Shown here one piece after another: positions 44,447 to 53,471 of a stretch of DNA of 61,525 nucleotides. The first letter of the stretch is position 1; every line of letters starts with the position of its first letter. The position numbers were made by a program, and so were the translations under genes. Source of the DNA: Desulfobulbaceae bacterium UBA5611 (GTDB taxonomy: Bacteria; Desulfobacterota; Desulfobulbia; Desulfobulbales; Desulfocapsaceae); NCBI GenBank assembly GCA_002424635.1, contig DIKT01000039.1:51111-112635 (forward strand), read 5' to 3'. The notes beneath the pieces were generated by a model. It saw only the letters and a list, made by a program, of their open reading frames with translations, searched no databases and had not been told where the DNA came from.

Positions 44447-45418
44447 TCAACAATCACACTTATCAGGATCACAACCGCCACCGCCGCAACCACAACTGCT
44501 GGCGGCAGGGGCCATATTCAACGAGGCTCTTTTGGCTGAGGCAATCGGCAGCCGGTTTTCCACCGCGGTCACCACTGCCGCAAAGGCCTCAGTGGCCGGG
44601 CTTGTTGCATCGGAGGTAAGATATGGCGTGCCATCATCACCGCCAATCACGACCTTTGGATCCATGGGGACCCGCCCCAGAAACGGCAGTTCAAATTCAC
44701 GGGCCAGCTGTTCACCACCACCGGTCTTAAAGATATCGACGGTCTGATTGCAATGCGGGCAGACGAAACCGGACATATTCTCAATCACCCCGGTGATCTC
44801 CATATTTACCGTCTTACAGAAGCTGATCGATTTACGGACATCAGCCAGGGCCACCTTTTGAGGAGTGGTCACTACTATGGCAGTCACATTGGGGATAGTC
44901 TGGGCCACGGACAAAGGCTCATCACCAGTACCGGGCGGGGCATCTATGATCAGATAATCAAGTTCACCCCAATCCATGTCCGCCACAAATTGCCGGATAG
45001 CCTGGATCTTCAAAGGACCGCGCCAGATAATGGCCTCGTCTCTGTCTTTCATCATATATTCGAGCGAAACGACCTTTAAATTATCATTGTATTTTAAGGG
45101 CGGCACCAGCGCATTCGGGTCCGCCGGCGGTGCCATGTTGCCTTTTAAATTCAACATCCGGATAACATCCGGGCCATGCAGATCGACATCCATGAGCCCC
45201 ACCTGATAGCCTTTTTTGGCCAGACCGAGGGCCAGATTGACGGAAACGGTCGATTTACCGACTCCTCCCTTGCCACTCATGACCAGGATCTTATGTTTGA
45301 TTTTTCCCAGGGACCGGGTAATAGCATTATCCTGCTGGGCCATCTTGGCCTGTTGTGATTCCTGACTGCCACAAGACTTGCTTGAGCAGGAACTGCTTGT
45401 TCCACACGAACTCGACAT
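44447..45418 (-). CDS. Mrp/NBP35-family ATP-binding Fe-S carrier
   Basis: From the ATG at 45418 (AGGAGGAAG upstream) the protein has 323 residues. It has the deviant Walker A SGKGGVGKST, MDVDLHGPD, DAPPGTGDEPLS and the CPHC pair in SGFVCPHCNQ that holds a bridging [4Fe-4S] cluster in this family. The N-terminus adds a Cys/Ser segment (SCGTSSSCSSKSCGS) and the C-terminus CGCGGGGCDPDKCDC, extra putative metal ligands of a kind seen in sulfate-reducer Mrp proteins. It assembles or transfers Fe-S clusters to apoproteins. It is divergent from ftsY. Confidence 0.9.
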   Translation of the reverse strand: MSSSCGTSSSCSSKSCGSQESQQAKMAQQDNAITRSLGKIKHKILVMSGKGGVGKSTVSVNLALGLAKKGYQVGLMDVDLHGPDVIRMLNLKGNMAPPADPNALVPPLKYNDNLKVVSLEYMMKDRDEAIIWRGPLKIQAIRQFVADMDWGELDYLIIDAPPGTGDEPLSVAQTIPNVTAIVVTTPQKVALADVRKSISFCKTVNMEITGVIENMSGFVCPHCNQTVDIFKTGGGEQLAREFELPFLGRVPMDPKVVIGGDDGTPYLTSDATSPATEAFAAVVTAVENRLPIASAKRASLNMAPAASSCGCGGGGCDPDKCDC

Positions 45419-45610
45419 CGAACTTCCTCCTGTAATATGAACTCTAAAGAGCAAAAGACAAACGTTTACTTTTAAAAGGGAATGCTTACTGCTATGGATC
45501 ACAAGGAAATCAAGTAAGCAGGGTGATACATTAATCCTGATATCTGTAAATGCAAACAAAATCCTGACCGCAGCACTGCCTGTTTGCGTAAGCCGCCAAA
45601 ATGCTTTTTA

Positions 45611-45639
45611 TTGCTTTCTTTCCTTTCTAAACGTAATAT
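45611..45639 (+). promoter_or_regulatory. Putative sigma-70 promoter for ftsY
   Basis: TTGCTT and TAATAT with a 17-bp spacer lie 82 bp before the ftsY start in the 300-bp divergent region with mrp. The match is moderate. Confidence 0.4.
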
Positions 45640-45721
45640 ATTTTTTCATACCATAAACCCCCTGTAAAAAAATACGTAATATCTTAAAGAAGACCTGGAT
45701 AAAGTCTTAAAGGAAGTTCTT

Positions 45722-46867
45722 ATGCTTGGCTGGTTCAAGAAGAAATTTGGCAAAAAAGAAGAAGAGCAGAGCGAAGGTGCAGAGCAGGAACAGACCAGCC
45801 AGAGCGAAGAAGAACAAGCCGAACTGCTACCTGCCGGCGAAGCGGAGGAAGCAATTGTAGTACCGGTAGAGCCTGCTCAGTCAGAACCACCGGCTGAGCG
45901 TCCCGTACAGCCGCCGATCGCCGATAAAAACACCACTTCTCTTTTTCAACGGCTCTCTGAGCAACTGACCAAGACCAAAGAATCTTTGGTCTATCGTATC
46001 GATACCCTTTTTCTTGGTAAAAAAGAAATCGATCAGGAGCTCCTCGATGATCTGGAGGAGATCCTGATTACCGCTGATCTGGGGGTTAATACCACCGAGG
46101 AACTGCTGGACGAGGCCCGGCGCAAGGTCAAACGCCAGGAGCTGGCTGATCCGCAGATGTTAAAAAAAGTGCTCAAAGAAAAAATCCGTTCTTTTATCAT
46201 GGACTCAGATCGGCCGGCTGAGCTGGTGATGCCTGCTAAAGGACCGTTTATCATTATGGTGGTCGGCGTCAACGGAGTGGGCAAGACGACCACCATCGGC
46301 AAGATTACCCATAAATTCACCCAGGCCGGCCAGTCGGTCTTGCTGGTGGCAGCCGATACCTTTCGGGCAGCGGCGGTCGCTCAACTAAAGATCTGGGGTG
46401 AGCGCAACAAGGTCCAAGTCGTCTCTCAACATGAAGGCGCCGACCCTTCCTCTGTGGTCTTTGATGCCATGGACTTGGCCCTGGCTAACAAATACGATGT
46501 GATCATTATTGATACGGCAGGCCGGCTCCATACTCAGGTCAACTTGATGGAAGAGTTGAAAAAGATCAAACGGGTCATCGGCAAAAAGATACCCGGAGCC
46601 CCGCATGAGGTTATGCTGATCCTTGATGCCACTACCGGTCAGAATGCCATCTCCCAAGCCAAACTTTTTAACGCGACGGTTGATATCACCGGCCTGACCC
46701 TGACCAAACTGGACGGCACCGCCAAGGGTGGCATCGTCGTCAATATCTGCCGGGAGCTGAAGATACCCATTCGTTTTATCGGTATTGGTGAACAGCTGGA
46801 GGATCTGCGTGATTTTGATCCGACTGAGTTTGTCGAGGCCTTATTTCAGGGCAAAGAAAAGAGCTGA
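45722..46867 (+). CDS. ftsY: Signal recognition particle receptor
   Basis: The 381-residue SRP receptor has a highly acidic N-terminal A domain (~residues 10-75, Glu/Gln-rich), then the N and G domains with G1 GVNGVGKTTTIGK, DTFRAAAV, G3 DTAGRLHTQ and TKLDGTAKGG. It docks SRP-ribosome complexes at the membrane for protein insertion. AAAGGAAG precedes the ATG. Confidence 0.97.
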   Translation: MLGWFKKKFGKKEEEQSEGAEQEQTSQSEEEQAELLPAGEAEEAIVVPVEPAQSEPPAERPVQPPIADKNTTSLFQRLSEQLTKTKESLVYRIDTLFLGKKEIDQELLDDLEEILITADLGVNTTEELLDEARRKVKRQELADPQMLKKVLKEKIRSFIMDSDRPAELVMPAKGPFIIMVVGVNGVGKTTTIGKITHKFTQAGQSVLLVAADTFRAAAVAQLKIWGERNKVQVVSQHEGADPSSVVFDAMDLALANKYDVIIIDTAGRLHTQVNLMEELKKIKRVIGKKIPGAPHEVMLILDATTGQNAISQAKLFNATVDITGLTLTKLDGTAKGGIVVNICRELKIPIRFIGIGEQLEDLRDFDPTEFVEALFQGKEKS

Positions 46868-47053
46868 GCCATGTAATTCATCATTAGCCAGCTAATCAAA
46901 TAGCAGGAGGCATAGCTGATATTTATAGTTGTTTTTTTTGAGGGCTTATTCTACCCGCAAAGTATAGCAGCTTTTGCTCTTACGTAGAATACATAAACTG
47001 CAGTTTTTCATTTTTGTAAATAATTTCACTACTTCTTCAAGATCAACAATAAA

Positions 47054-47881
47054 ATGCCATATCAACAACATAAACAACCGGGCTGCGGCTGCTGTCTGCT
47101 GATCGTCGGGCTTATCATATTACTGACTGGCGGGGCCCCGGCCCTGCTTAATTTTGTCGGCGCCCTCATCTTTTCCGGCTTGGCAGGCGTTCTCATCTTT
47201 ATTGCCTTCTTCTGGGGTTTTTCCTACTGGGTTCGGAAAAAGGTTTCCAGTTATGAAGCCTCCCAAAGCGAAAGCCATAATCGTTTTGTCTGGCTGCTGA
47301 TCCAGATCCTGATCAATATTGCCAAATTCGACGGCAAGATCACCAAAGAAGAAATCACAACTATTCAACGTTTTTTTCAATATAACCTCCACTACTCCCA
47401 GGCCCAGATGTTCTGGGTCAAAGATCTGATCAAGGAGGCCGTTGCCACCACTCAGCCCCTGGATTCTTTGCTCCAGGAATTCAGAACCACCTTTGCCTAT
47501 GAGCCCCGGCTGATCCTGCTGGAACTGGTCTACCAGATTCTCTACACCAAGAGTGAGGTCTCTGAGACAGAGCTCGGCATGGCCCGCAATATTGCCGCTT
47601 ACCTGCAGATCTCTGCCTATGACCAGCGCACTATTGAGGCCAAATACATGTACCGCCGGCAGCAACCTGGCGCGGCCCCCCGGGATTCATCAGCCCAATA
47701 TTATGCCGTGCTCGGCCTGGAGCCGGGGGCTGATATGGAGACGATCAAGAAGGCCTATCGCACCCTGAGCATGAAATATCATCCGGACAAGGTCGTACAC
47801 CTGGGTGAAGAATTCCGCCGCGTGGCAGAAGAAAAAATGAAAGAAATCAATGTCGCCTACGAATATTTACAAAAACGCTAA
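47054..47881 (+). CDS. Membrane-anchored TerB/DnaJ-domain protein (DjlA-like)
   Basis: The 275-residue protein has two N-terminal helices (~residues 11-65), a TerB-like helical region (~75-190) and a C-terminal J domain (YYAVLGLEPGADMETIKKAY, with the essential HPD in MKYHPDKV). This is the layout of DjlA, a membrane co-chaperone that stimulates DnaK. It starts 187 bp after ftsY and is followed by an aminotransferase gene 18 bp on, which suggests cotranscription. Confidence 0.88.
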   Translation: MPYQQHKQPGCGCCLLIVGLIILLTGGAPALLNFVGALIFSGLAGVLIFIAFFWGFSYWVRKKVSSYEASQSESHNRFVWLLIQILINIAKFDGKITKEEITTIQRFFQYNLHYSQAQMFWVKDLIKEAVATTQPLDSLLQEFRTTFAYEPRLILLELVYQILYTKSEVSETELGMARNIAAYLQISAYDQRTIEAKYMYRRQQPGAAPRDSSAQYYAVLGLEPGADMETIKKAYRTLSMKYHPDKVVHLGEEFRRVAEEKMKEINVAYEYLQKR

Positions 47882-47899
47882 ATAGGAAGCACAAAAAGC

Positions 47900-49087
47900 A
47901 TGTCTATTTCAACTAAGATGCGGGCCTATGCTGAGACATCTTCCTGGATTCGCAAGATGTTTGAAGAAGGGACCAGGATGAAGAGTCAGTTTGGAGCCGA
48001 AAATGTCTTTGATTTCAGCCTCGGTAATCCTGATGTCCCGCCACCACCCGAATTTACCACGGTCATGAAGGAGATCGTGGCCGACCAGTCACCCGGCGTT
48101 CATGGCTATATGCCTAACGGCGGTTACCCGTGGGTGCGCGAATTTTTGGCCGCCAGAATCTCCAGCGAGCAGAGACTGACGGTCTCTTTTGCTGATCTGC
48201 TCATGACCTGCGGGGCAGCCGGCGCCATTAATATCGTGATGAAATCATTGCTTAACCCGGGCGATGAGGTCATCCTGGTGGCCCCTTATTTTGTCGAGTA
48301 TAACTTCTATGTCGACAATCATGGCGGAGTCAGCAAAATCGTCAATTCTGATCAGGCCTTTAATCTTGATCTGGCGGCCATCGACGCGGCCATCACTGCC
48401 AGGACCAAGGCCATTTTCATCAATTCACCGAATAATCCCACCGGCCAGATTTATTCCCAGGAGTCACTAAACTCTCTTGGTCAACTCCTTGATGCGGCCG
48501 GCAGCCGGTTCGGCACCACCATTTACCTCATAGCCGATGAGCCCTACCGCAAGATTGTCTTTGATAATCATCTGGTAGCCAGCGTCTTTCAGGCCACCAA
48601 AAATAGTATTGTTCTCTCGTCCTACTCTAAAGAGCTGTCCCTACCGGGGGAACGTATCGGTTATCTGGCGGTCCATCCGGAGATAGAAGATAAGCTCGCC
48701 CTGCTGGGCGCTCTCACCCTTGCCAACCGCATCCTGGGCTTTGTCAATGCGCCGGCCATGATGCAGCGGCTAGTAGCCAGACTCCAGGATGTGAGCATCG
48801 ACAGTTCAATCTACACCCGCCGGCGAGAGCTGTTCTGCACCATCCTCGCAGCGGCCGGTTATGATTTTGTGCCCCCGAAAGGGGCTTTTTATATCTTCCC
48901 CAAGTCGCCCATAGCCGATGACGTGGCCTTCTGCAGCATTCTCCAGGAACAGAAGATCCTGGCGGTGCCGGGCTGTGGTTTTGGCGCTCCAGGTTATTTC
49001 CGGCTGGCCTTCTGCATTTCCGACGAGGTGATCAGGCGTTCGGCTGAGCCTTTTCAGCAGGCCATGGCTCAGGCCAAGGGGATATAA
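47900..49087 (+). CDS. PLP-dependent class I/II aminotransferase
   Basis: The 395-residue enzyme has the fold-type I signature: NPDVPPPPEF, INSPNNPTGQI, DEPYRKIVF and the PLP lysine in SSYSKELSLPGERIG, with the C-terminal FRLAFCIS holding the substrate-binding Arg. It transfers an amino group between an amino acid and a 2-oxo acid; the side-chain preference (aspartate-type or aromatic) cannot be set. The gene may be cotranscribed with the preceding DjlA-like gene. Confidence 0.92.
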   Translation: MSISTKMRAYAETSSWIRKMFEEGTRMKSQFGAENVFDFSLGNPDVPPPPEFTTVMKEIVADQSPGVHGYMPNGGYPWVREFLAARISSEQRLTVSFADLLMTCGAAGAINIVMKSLLNPGDEVILVAPYFVEYNFYVDNHGGVSKIVNSDQAFNLDLAAIDAAITARTKAIFINSPNNPTGQIYSQESLNSLGQLLDAAGSRFGTTIYLIADEPYRKIVFDNHLVASVFQATKNSIVLSSYSKELSLPGERIGYLAVHPEIEDKLALLGALTLANRILGFVNAPAMMQRLVARLQDVSIDSSIYTRRRELFCTILAAAGYDFVPPKGAFYIFPKSPIADDVAFCSILQEQKILAVPGCGFGAPGYFRLAFCISDEVIRRSAEPFQQAMAQAKGI

Positions 49088-49088
49088 G

Positions 49089-49382
49089 TTGCCTGCCCAG
49101 AAGCCTTTCGGATACCTGCTGGCTAGATATCAGCGCTATGGGGATACCATCATGGACATCTTCAGGCTTGACCTGCAGGTCCATTTTTTCTGGGGTTTTT
49201 TTCTGACTATGGCCGGCATCTACTGGATGCCAATGTTCTATGCCGGCATTGTGGTGACAGTGATCAAAGAGGGACTGGACCTTTGGAGCAAAGATCACTG
49301 GAGCTGGGGAGATTTCTGGTGGGGTCTGGCCGGTTCCTTCCTGGCTCTGACCCTGGTCTGGGCACATCCAGCAAGCGGCTGA
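49089..49382 (+). CDS. Small two-helix membrane protein, unknown
   Basis: A TTG start at 49089, with AAGGGG upstream and only one base after the aminotransferase stop, gives 97 residues. An ATG at 49152 with GGGGATAC upstream gives 76. Both contain HFFWGFFLTMAGIYWMP, a conserved-looking K-E-G-L-D segment and a second helix ending LVWAH. No family was recognised. The closeness to the aminotransferase suggests cotranscription. Confidence 0.6.
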   Translation: MPAQKPFGYLLARYQRYGDTIMDIFRLDLQVHFFWGFFLTMAGIYWMPMFYAGIVVTVIKEGLDLWSKDHWSWGDFWWGLAGSFLALTLVWAHPASG

Positions 49383-49400
49383 TGCGGCAAAAAGATGTCA

Positions 49401-49438
49401 GGAGGTTCAGAACTCAATTAATTTACTTCTGAACCTCC
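49401..49438. terminator. Hairpin between convergent genes
   Basis: A perfect 12-bp stem, GGAGGTTCAGAA with TTCTGAACCTCC, lies 18 bp beyond the membrane protein stop and overlaps the 3' end of the VF530 gene. It can serve convergent transcription. Confidence 0.6.
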
Positions 49439-49665
49439 TTCCACTCTTTGACAAAATTGCGGATATACCAATCTTCAACCTTTTTCCTGGCCCAGGGGGT
49501 CTTGCGCAGAAACACCAGACTGGACTGAATACTAGGCTCACTGACAAAACATTTTATCTTGATCTTCCGGCCCATTTTCTCCCAGCCATATTTCTCGAGC
49601 AGACGGATCAGGATCATCTCCAGAGTGATGCCATGTAAAGGATTATTCGGTTGCTGATCATTCAT
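49423..49665 (-). CDS. VF530-family DNA-binding protein
   Basis: The 80-residue protein matches the VF530/DUF2132 pattern along its whole length: NNPLHGITLEMIL, YGWEKMG, CFVSEPSIQSSLVFLRKTPWAR and VEDWY. The family is a small alpha-helical DNA-binding-like domain of unknown role. It begins four bases after a short Lys-rich gene on the same strand, so the pair forms a small operon. Confidence 0.88.
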   Translation of the reverse strand: MNDQQPNNPLHGITLEMILIRLLEKYGWEKMGRKIKIKCFVSEPSIQSSLVFLRKTPWARKKVEDWYIRNFVKEWKEVQK

Positions 49666-49669
49666 ACAG

Positions 49670-49786
49670 TTATGGCATTTGCCCCTTCTTTTCTTCTTTC
49701 TTGCTCTTCTTGGCCGCTTTTTTTTCCTTCATGGTCTTGGCAGGCTCTTTCTTCGCTTCTTTTTTAGTATTTTGTTCTTTACTCAC
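49670..49786 (-). CDS. 38-residue Lys/Ala/Glu-rich protein
   Basis: A GTG start with GGAGGA seven bases upstream opens a 38-residue frame, MSKEQNTKKEAKKEP to KKEEKKGQMP, with about 16 lysines, and stops four bases before the VF530 gene. The ribosome site, tight spacing and histone-tail-like composition support a real nucleic-acid-binding small protein. It was missed by size rules and has no family assignment. Confidence 0.6.
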   Translation of the reverse strand: MSKEQNTKKEAKKEPAKTMKEKKAAKKSKKEEKKGQMP

Positions 49787-49851
49787 GATTGTTCCTCCAT
49801 TGAAATATTGTTATTTATTCCTGACCCCTACCTCTGCAGCTGATACAAAAT

Positions 49852-51195
49852 TTATTTCTTATCCTCTTTATCGCGATTTTTATCCCGAATAACGATCTGT
49901 ACCGGTACTTTATCGAGGCCGAGGCCATCCCGAAAACGGTTGGTCAGATAACGCTGATAAGAAAAATGAACCCCTTTCGAACTGTTACTCATGATCACAA
50001 ATTGCGGCGGTTTTGTCCCAATCTGGGCGGTAAAATAAAACTTGAGCCGCTTATTCTTATAAATGGGCGGACTATGCGCCACCACCGCATCTTGCAGCAG
50101 TTGATTTAAGGCTGAGGTAGGAAACTTGGCGGTAAACTGTTTATAGACCGCCCCGATGGTCGGAAAAAGTCGTTTAATCCCGTAACCAGTGAGCGCTGAC
50201 ACATGCAAGATAGGGGCAAAGCCGACAAAAGGCAAGGCCCGGCCGATCTCGGCCCACAGATGCTCCTGTTTCTTTTTGTCATCCTGGATCAGATCCCATT
50301 TGTTGACCAGGATGATAAGCCCTCGGCCCTGATCCTGGGTATAACCGATTACCGTGGCATCCTGTTCCGTGATGCCTTCACCGGCATCAATTAAAACCAC
50401 CGCAATATCGCATTTCTCCATGGAGGACAGACCTTTGAGAATGCTGAATTTCTCCAGCTTTTCGGTGGTCTTGCCCTTACGTCTGATACCGGCGGTATCA
50501 ATAAGCAGATAATTATATTGGTCATAACTGAGTAGAGTATCGACGGCATCGCGGGTGGTGCCGGACATCTCAGAGACCACCATCCGCTCCTGCCCCAATA
50601 TCTGGTTCACCATCGATGACTTGCCCACATTGGGCCGACCGAAAAAGGCCACCTTGATAGTGTTTTCCGGAAGAGCTAATTCTTCATCATTTTTTTTCAG
50701 CTGCTTGCTGACGGCATCCATCAGGGTATAAAAGCCGAAACTATGTTCACCCGAAAGCGACCACAACGGCTCAATCCCTAACTCATAAAAAGGAGAAAGC
50801 AGCTTCAGTTCCTGTTCGGGGCTATCAATTTTATTAACTACATGAAAGATGGTCTTATCGGTACGGCGCAACAGATCCACTACCTCCAGATCAGCAGGCA
50901 GAATGCCCTGCCGGCCATCCATCAGAAAAATGATAATATCAGCTTCTTCAATAGCCGCCATCGCCTGTTCCCTGATGTGATCGACCATCAGATCATCAGG
51001 ATTATCATCGATGCCCCCGGTATCTACCAGCATAAACATTTTGTCATCCCAGACTACCCGGGCATAATGACGATCGCGGGTAACACCGGGAGTCGCATCA
51101 ACAATGGCCTGCCTGGATTTAGTGATCCGGTTGAACAAGGTTGATTTTCCGACATTGGGACGCCCAACGAGGGCAACTATAGAGTGCGTTGGCAT
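49852..51195 (-). CDS. der: Ribosome assembly GTPase
   Basis: The 447-residue protein has two tandem GTPase domains (GRPNVGKSTLFN and GRPNVGKSSMVN, DTGGID and DTAGIRRKGK, NKID and NKWD) and a KH-like C-terminus. Der (EngA) acts in 50S ribosome assembly. No strong promoter was identified upstream. Confidence 0.97.
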   Translation of the reverse strand: MPTHSIVALVGRPNVGKSTLFNRITKSRQAIVDATPGVTRDRHYARVVWDDKMFMLVDTGGIDDNPDDLMVDHIREQAMAAIEEADIIIFLMDGRQGILPADLEVVDLLRRTDKTIFHVVNKIDSPEQELKLLSPFYELGIEPLWSLSGEHSFGFYTLMDAVSKQLKKNDEELALPENTIKVAFFGRPNVGKSSMVNQILGQERMVVSEMSGTTRDAVDTLLSYDQYNYLLIDTAGIRRKGKTTEKLEKFSILKGLSSMEKCDIAVVLIDAGEGITEQDATVIGYTQDQGRGLIILVNKWDLIQDDKKKQEHLWAEIGRALPFVGFAPILHVSALTGYGIKRLFPTIGAVYKQFTAKFPTSALNQLLQDAVVAHSPPIYKNKRLKFYFTAQIGTKPPQFVIMSNSSKGVHFSYQRYLTNRFRDGLGLDKVPVQIVIRDKNRDKEDKK

Positions 51196-51578
51196 TTCTT
51201 CCTTTTTATATACAATCCGATAATCGGAGATTTCATTGACAGCTTGGGATGCAGAAAACCTGATGGAGCATTTTTCATTATATCTACACTAAAATACCAA
51301 CAATTGCACTAACTGCCTAGGGATGAAGATCTATCTCCTTGCTTTCCTTTCATAAAATAAAGTATATTCAAAAGTTTAAATTTCTAGTGCTACCGGTACT
51401 CTGCTCAGGGGAGGCATCCTCTCAGCAAACTTTTAATATGCGAAAATTCGCCATTGAGCATCGCCGTCTGCTCGCCATAGCTTATGGAAAAACTCGCCCT
51501 ATCGTTTCCAAAGCTATGGAATATATTCCTTATTCATCACTGTGCTTAATGGCTTACAATTCAGCCTAAAGGGTCTCA
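51196..51578. other. Intergenic region, no supported gene
   Basis: The 383-bp divergent gap between der (minus) and the next plus-strand gene has no recognised feature. A plus-strand frame at 51339-51569 lacks a ribosome site and a sensible start. Confidence 0.4.
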
Positions 51579-52211
51579 ATGGACAACAAACTGCAGCTTT
51601 TGATCACGGCCATCAAAAAACTTGAAGATGAACTCAGCCAGGAGTTCAACAAGAAAGAGGCGGAATTCTTCTATAAGATTCAAGGTAAAAAAATACGTTT
51701 TGACCAGGAGATTAAAAAACAGCATAGACTGGTCGCGACCAGAGTCTCACGATATATCAAAGAGGCGGAACTGCACAACATCCTGACCATTCCCTTTATC
51801 TGGGCCTGCCTGCTTCCAGCCATATTGATGGATGGCTTCGTCAGTCTGTTTCAGGCTGTCTGCTTTCCCATTTATAAAATCCCCAAGGTCAAGCGCAGCG
51901 ATTATATCGTCATTGACCGTCACTCTCTGAGCTATCTTAATACCATAGAGAAATTAAACTGCATATACTGCGGCTACTTCAACGGCCTGATCGCCTATAT
52001 CCATGAAATAGCAGGAAGAACAGAACAATACTGGTGCCCGATCAAACATGCCAGGCGCACCAGTGGTTTCCACAGCCGATACAGCCGATTCCTGGAATAT
52101 GGCGACGCCGAGAGTTTTCGCAAAGAGATTAACAAGGTACGCCATGACTTTGAGGATTTAGAGATTGACAAAGCGGCTGCAGGACAAACAGTTAACAACG
52201 AAGTGGTTTAA
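51579..52211 (+). CDS. Conserved hypothetical membrane protein
   Basis: The 210-residue protein has a coiled-coil-like N-terminus (~1-60), a hydrophobic hairpin (~residues 68-100) and a conserved-looking segment with CIYCGYFNGLIAYIHEIAGR, QYWCPIKHARR and SRYSRFLEYGDAE. Cys pairs (CxxC, later C) may bind metal. This looks like a widely distributed proteobacterial hypothetical, but no function is known to me. Confidence 0.7.
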   Translation: MDNKLQLLITAIKKLEDELSQEFNKKEAEFFYKIQGKKIRFDQEIKKQHRLVATRVSRYIKEAELHNILTIPFIWACLLPAILMDGFVSLFQAVCFPIYKIPKVKRSDYIVIDRHSLSYLNTIEKLNCIYCGYFNGLIAYIHEIAGRTEQYWCPIKHARRTSGFHSRYSRFLEYGDAESFRKEINKVRHDFEDLEIDKAAAGQTVNNEVV

Positions 52212-52256
52212 AAAGCCATGCCAGGTTGCTAACTGGATATTCGGTGCGGTCCTAAA

Positions 52257-53351
52257 TTACTGAACCTGCAGCTGTTTCAAGGCTTGGCCGACCATCAGCG
52301 GCAAGATCTGCAGATCACGCAGTTCCTGATCCTGTAAGCGCTCAGCAAGGGACAGCAAAGCCGGGGCGATAAATTGGGCAAAAAACAGCTTACCCTTGGT
52401 TCTGCTCAAAAAAGAGAAGGCACCAATGATCTGCAGATTCCGCTGCAAGGCCAGAAAACTGTACTGCTGACGGAACTGCCGGGCATCCAGCGGCTGCAGA
52501 GCCATGACGGCCTCAAGATAGAGCTGGATTAATTCCTCCTGAAACAAGGGGGGCAGAGCGCAATAAGGATCAATGAGCAGAGAGGCCAGATCGTAAGCCA
52601 GAGGCCCCATCCTGCCGCCTTGAAAATCAATAAAATAAGGCTGCCCCTTATTGATCATGATATTTCTGGACTGAAAATCGCGATGCAGAAAAAAAGTGGC
52701 CGGGGCCTGAGAGGCTGACACCGCAATCTGCTCGAACTCTTCTGCAATCCCTGGCATTACCTGCCGACCCAGTAATTCCTGCCAGAAGGCCCGCAGAAAA
52801 TAACCCGATTCCCGCTGCAGCATCAACGAGCGGTCATACTCCTTGGTATCCCAGCACCAGTCACGATCAAACCCAGCCGCACCGTGAATCTGCATCGAGG
52901 CCAAATGCAGCACGGTTTGACTATATAAAGGCCGGATTTTTTGCAGATTAATCTGCCCTGACTGATGCCGGCTTTGCTCAACCAGATCATGGAGTTTCAT
53001 ATCCCCCAGATCTTCAAACAGCAGTAAGCCTTGCTCCTCGTCCCAGCCATATTGGGCCGGAACTCTCACCCCTTTTTGATGAAGATGAGTACCGATCAAG
53101 CGCGCCGCTCTGGCTTCCGCCATATCCTGCCCGGTCAGGCCGGCAGGCGCCACCGCCAGACACAAGCCTTCTCCATTCTGACGGCCAACCCGCCAGAACC
53201 GTCTACTGGAACCATCGCCAGCCAGACGGTGGAGCGTCAGGAAAAGCAGCGGCTCATCTACCTCCCGCCGGGAAATAACACCGGAGGCGAGGAGCAGGGC
53301 AACAAGCGCCCTTATATTTTCACTTTCATTTTGCTGAATCATGCCTACCAT
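52257..53351 (-). CDS. Aminoglycoside phosphotransferase-fold kinase (APH family)
   Basis: The 364-residue protein has kinase-like APH motifs: LAGDGSSRRFWRV, the catalytic FLHRDFQSRNIMI and the metal-binding YFIDFQGGRMGPLAYDL. It resembles AmgK-type sugar kinases of cell wall recycling and other small-molecule kinases. No nucleotidyltransferase gene is adjacent. The start at 53351 or the ATG three codons later (53342) is equally possible. Confidence 0.85.
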   Translation of the reverse strand: MVGMIQQNESENIRALVALLLASGVISRREVDEPLLFLTLHRLAGDGSSRRFWRVGRQNGEGLCLAVAPAGLTGQDMAEARAARLIGTHLHQKGVRVPAQYGWDEEQGLLLFEDLGDMKLHDLVEQSRHQSGQINLQKIRPLYSQTVLHLASMQIHGAAGFDRDWCWDTKEYDRSLMLQRESGYFLRAFWQELLGRQVMPGIAEEFEQIAVSASQAPATFFLHRDFQSRNIMINKGQPYFIDFQGGRMGPLAYDLASLLIDPYCALPPLFQEELIQLYLEAVMALQPLDARQFRQQYSFLALQRNLQIIGAFSFLSRTKGKLFFAQFIAPALLSLAERLQDQELRDLQILPLMVGQALKQLQVQ

Positions 53352-53471
53352 AATACTTATTCAATCAGTGGATGTGCAAGGAGAAATAAAGTCCCGGCAG
53401 TCTTTGATAGCATAACGGATACCAGGTTAGAAGATCTTTTTTTAAGTCATTAAACTTTTAGGGATGGCCTC

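Noticed and set aside
51339..51569. 76-residue plus-strand frame between der and the hypothetical gene
   Set aside because: Poor start, AT-rich, no motif.
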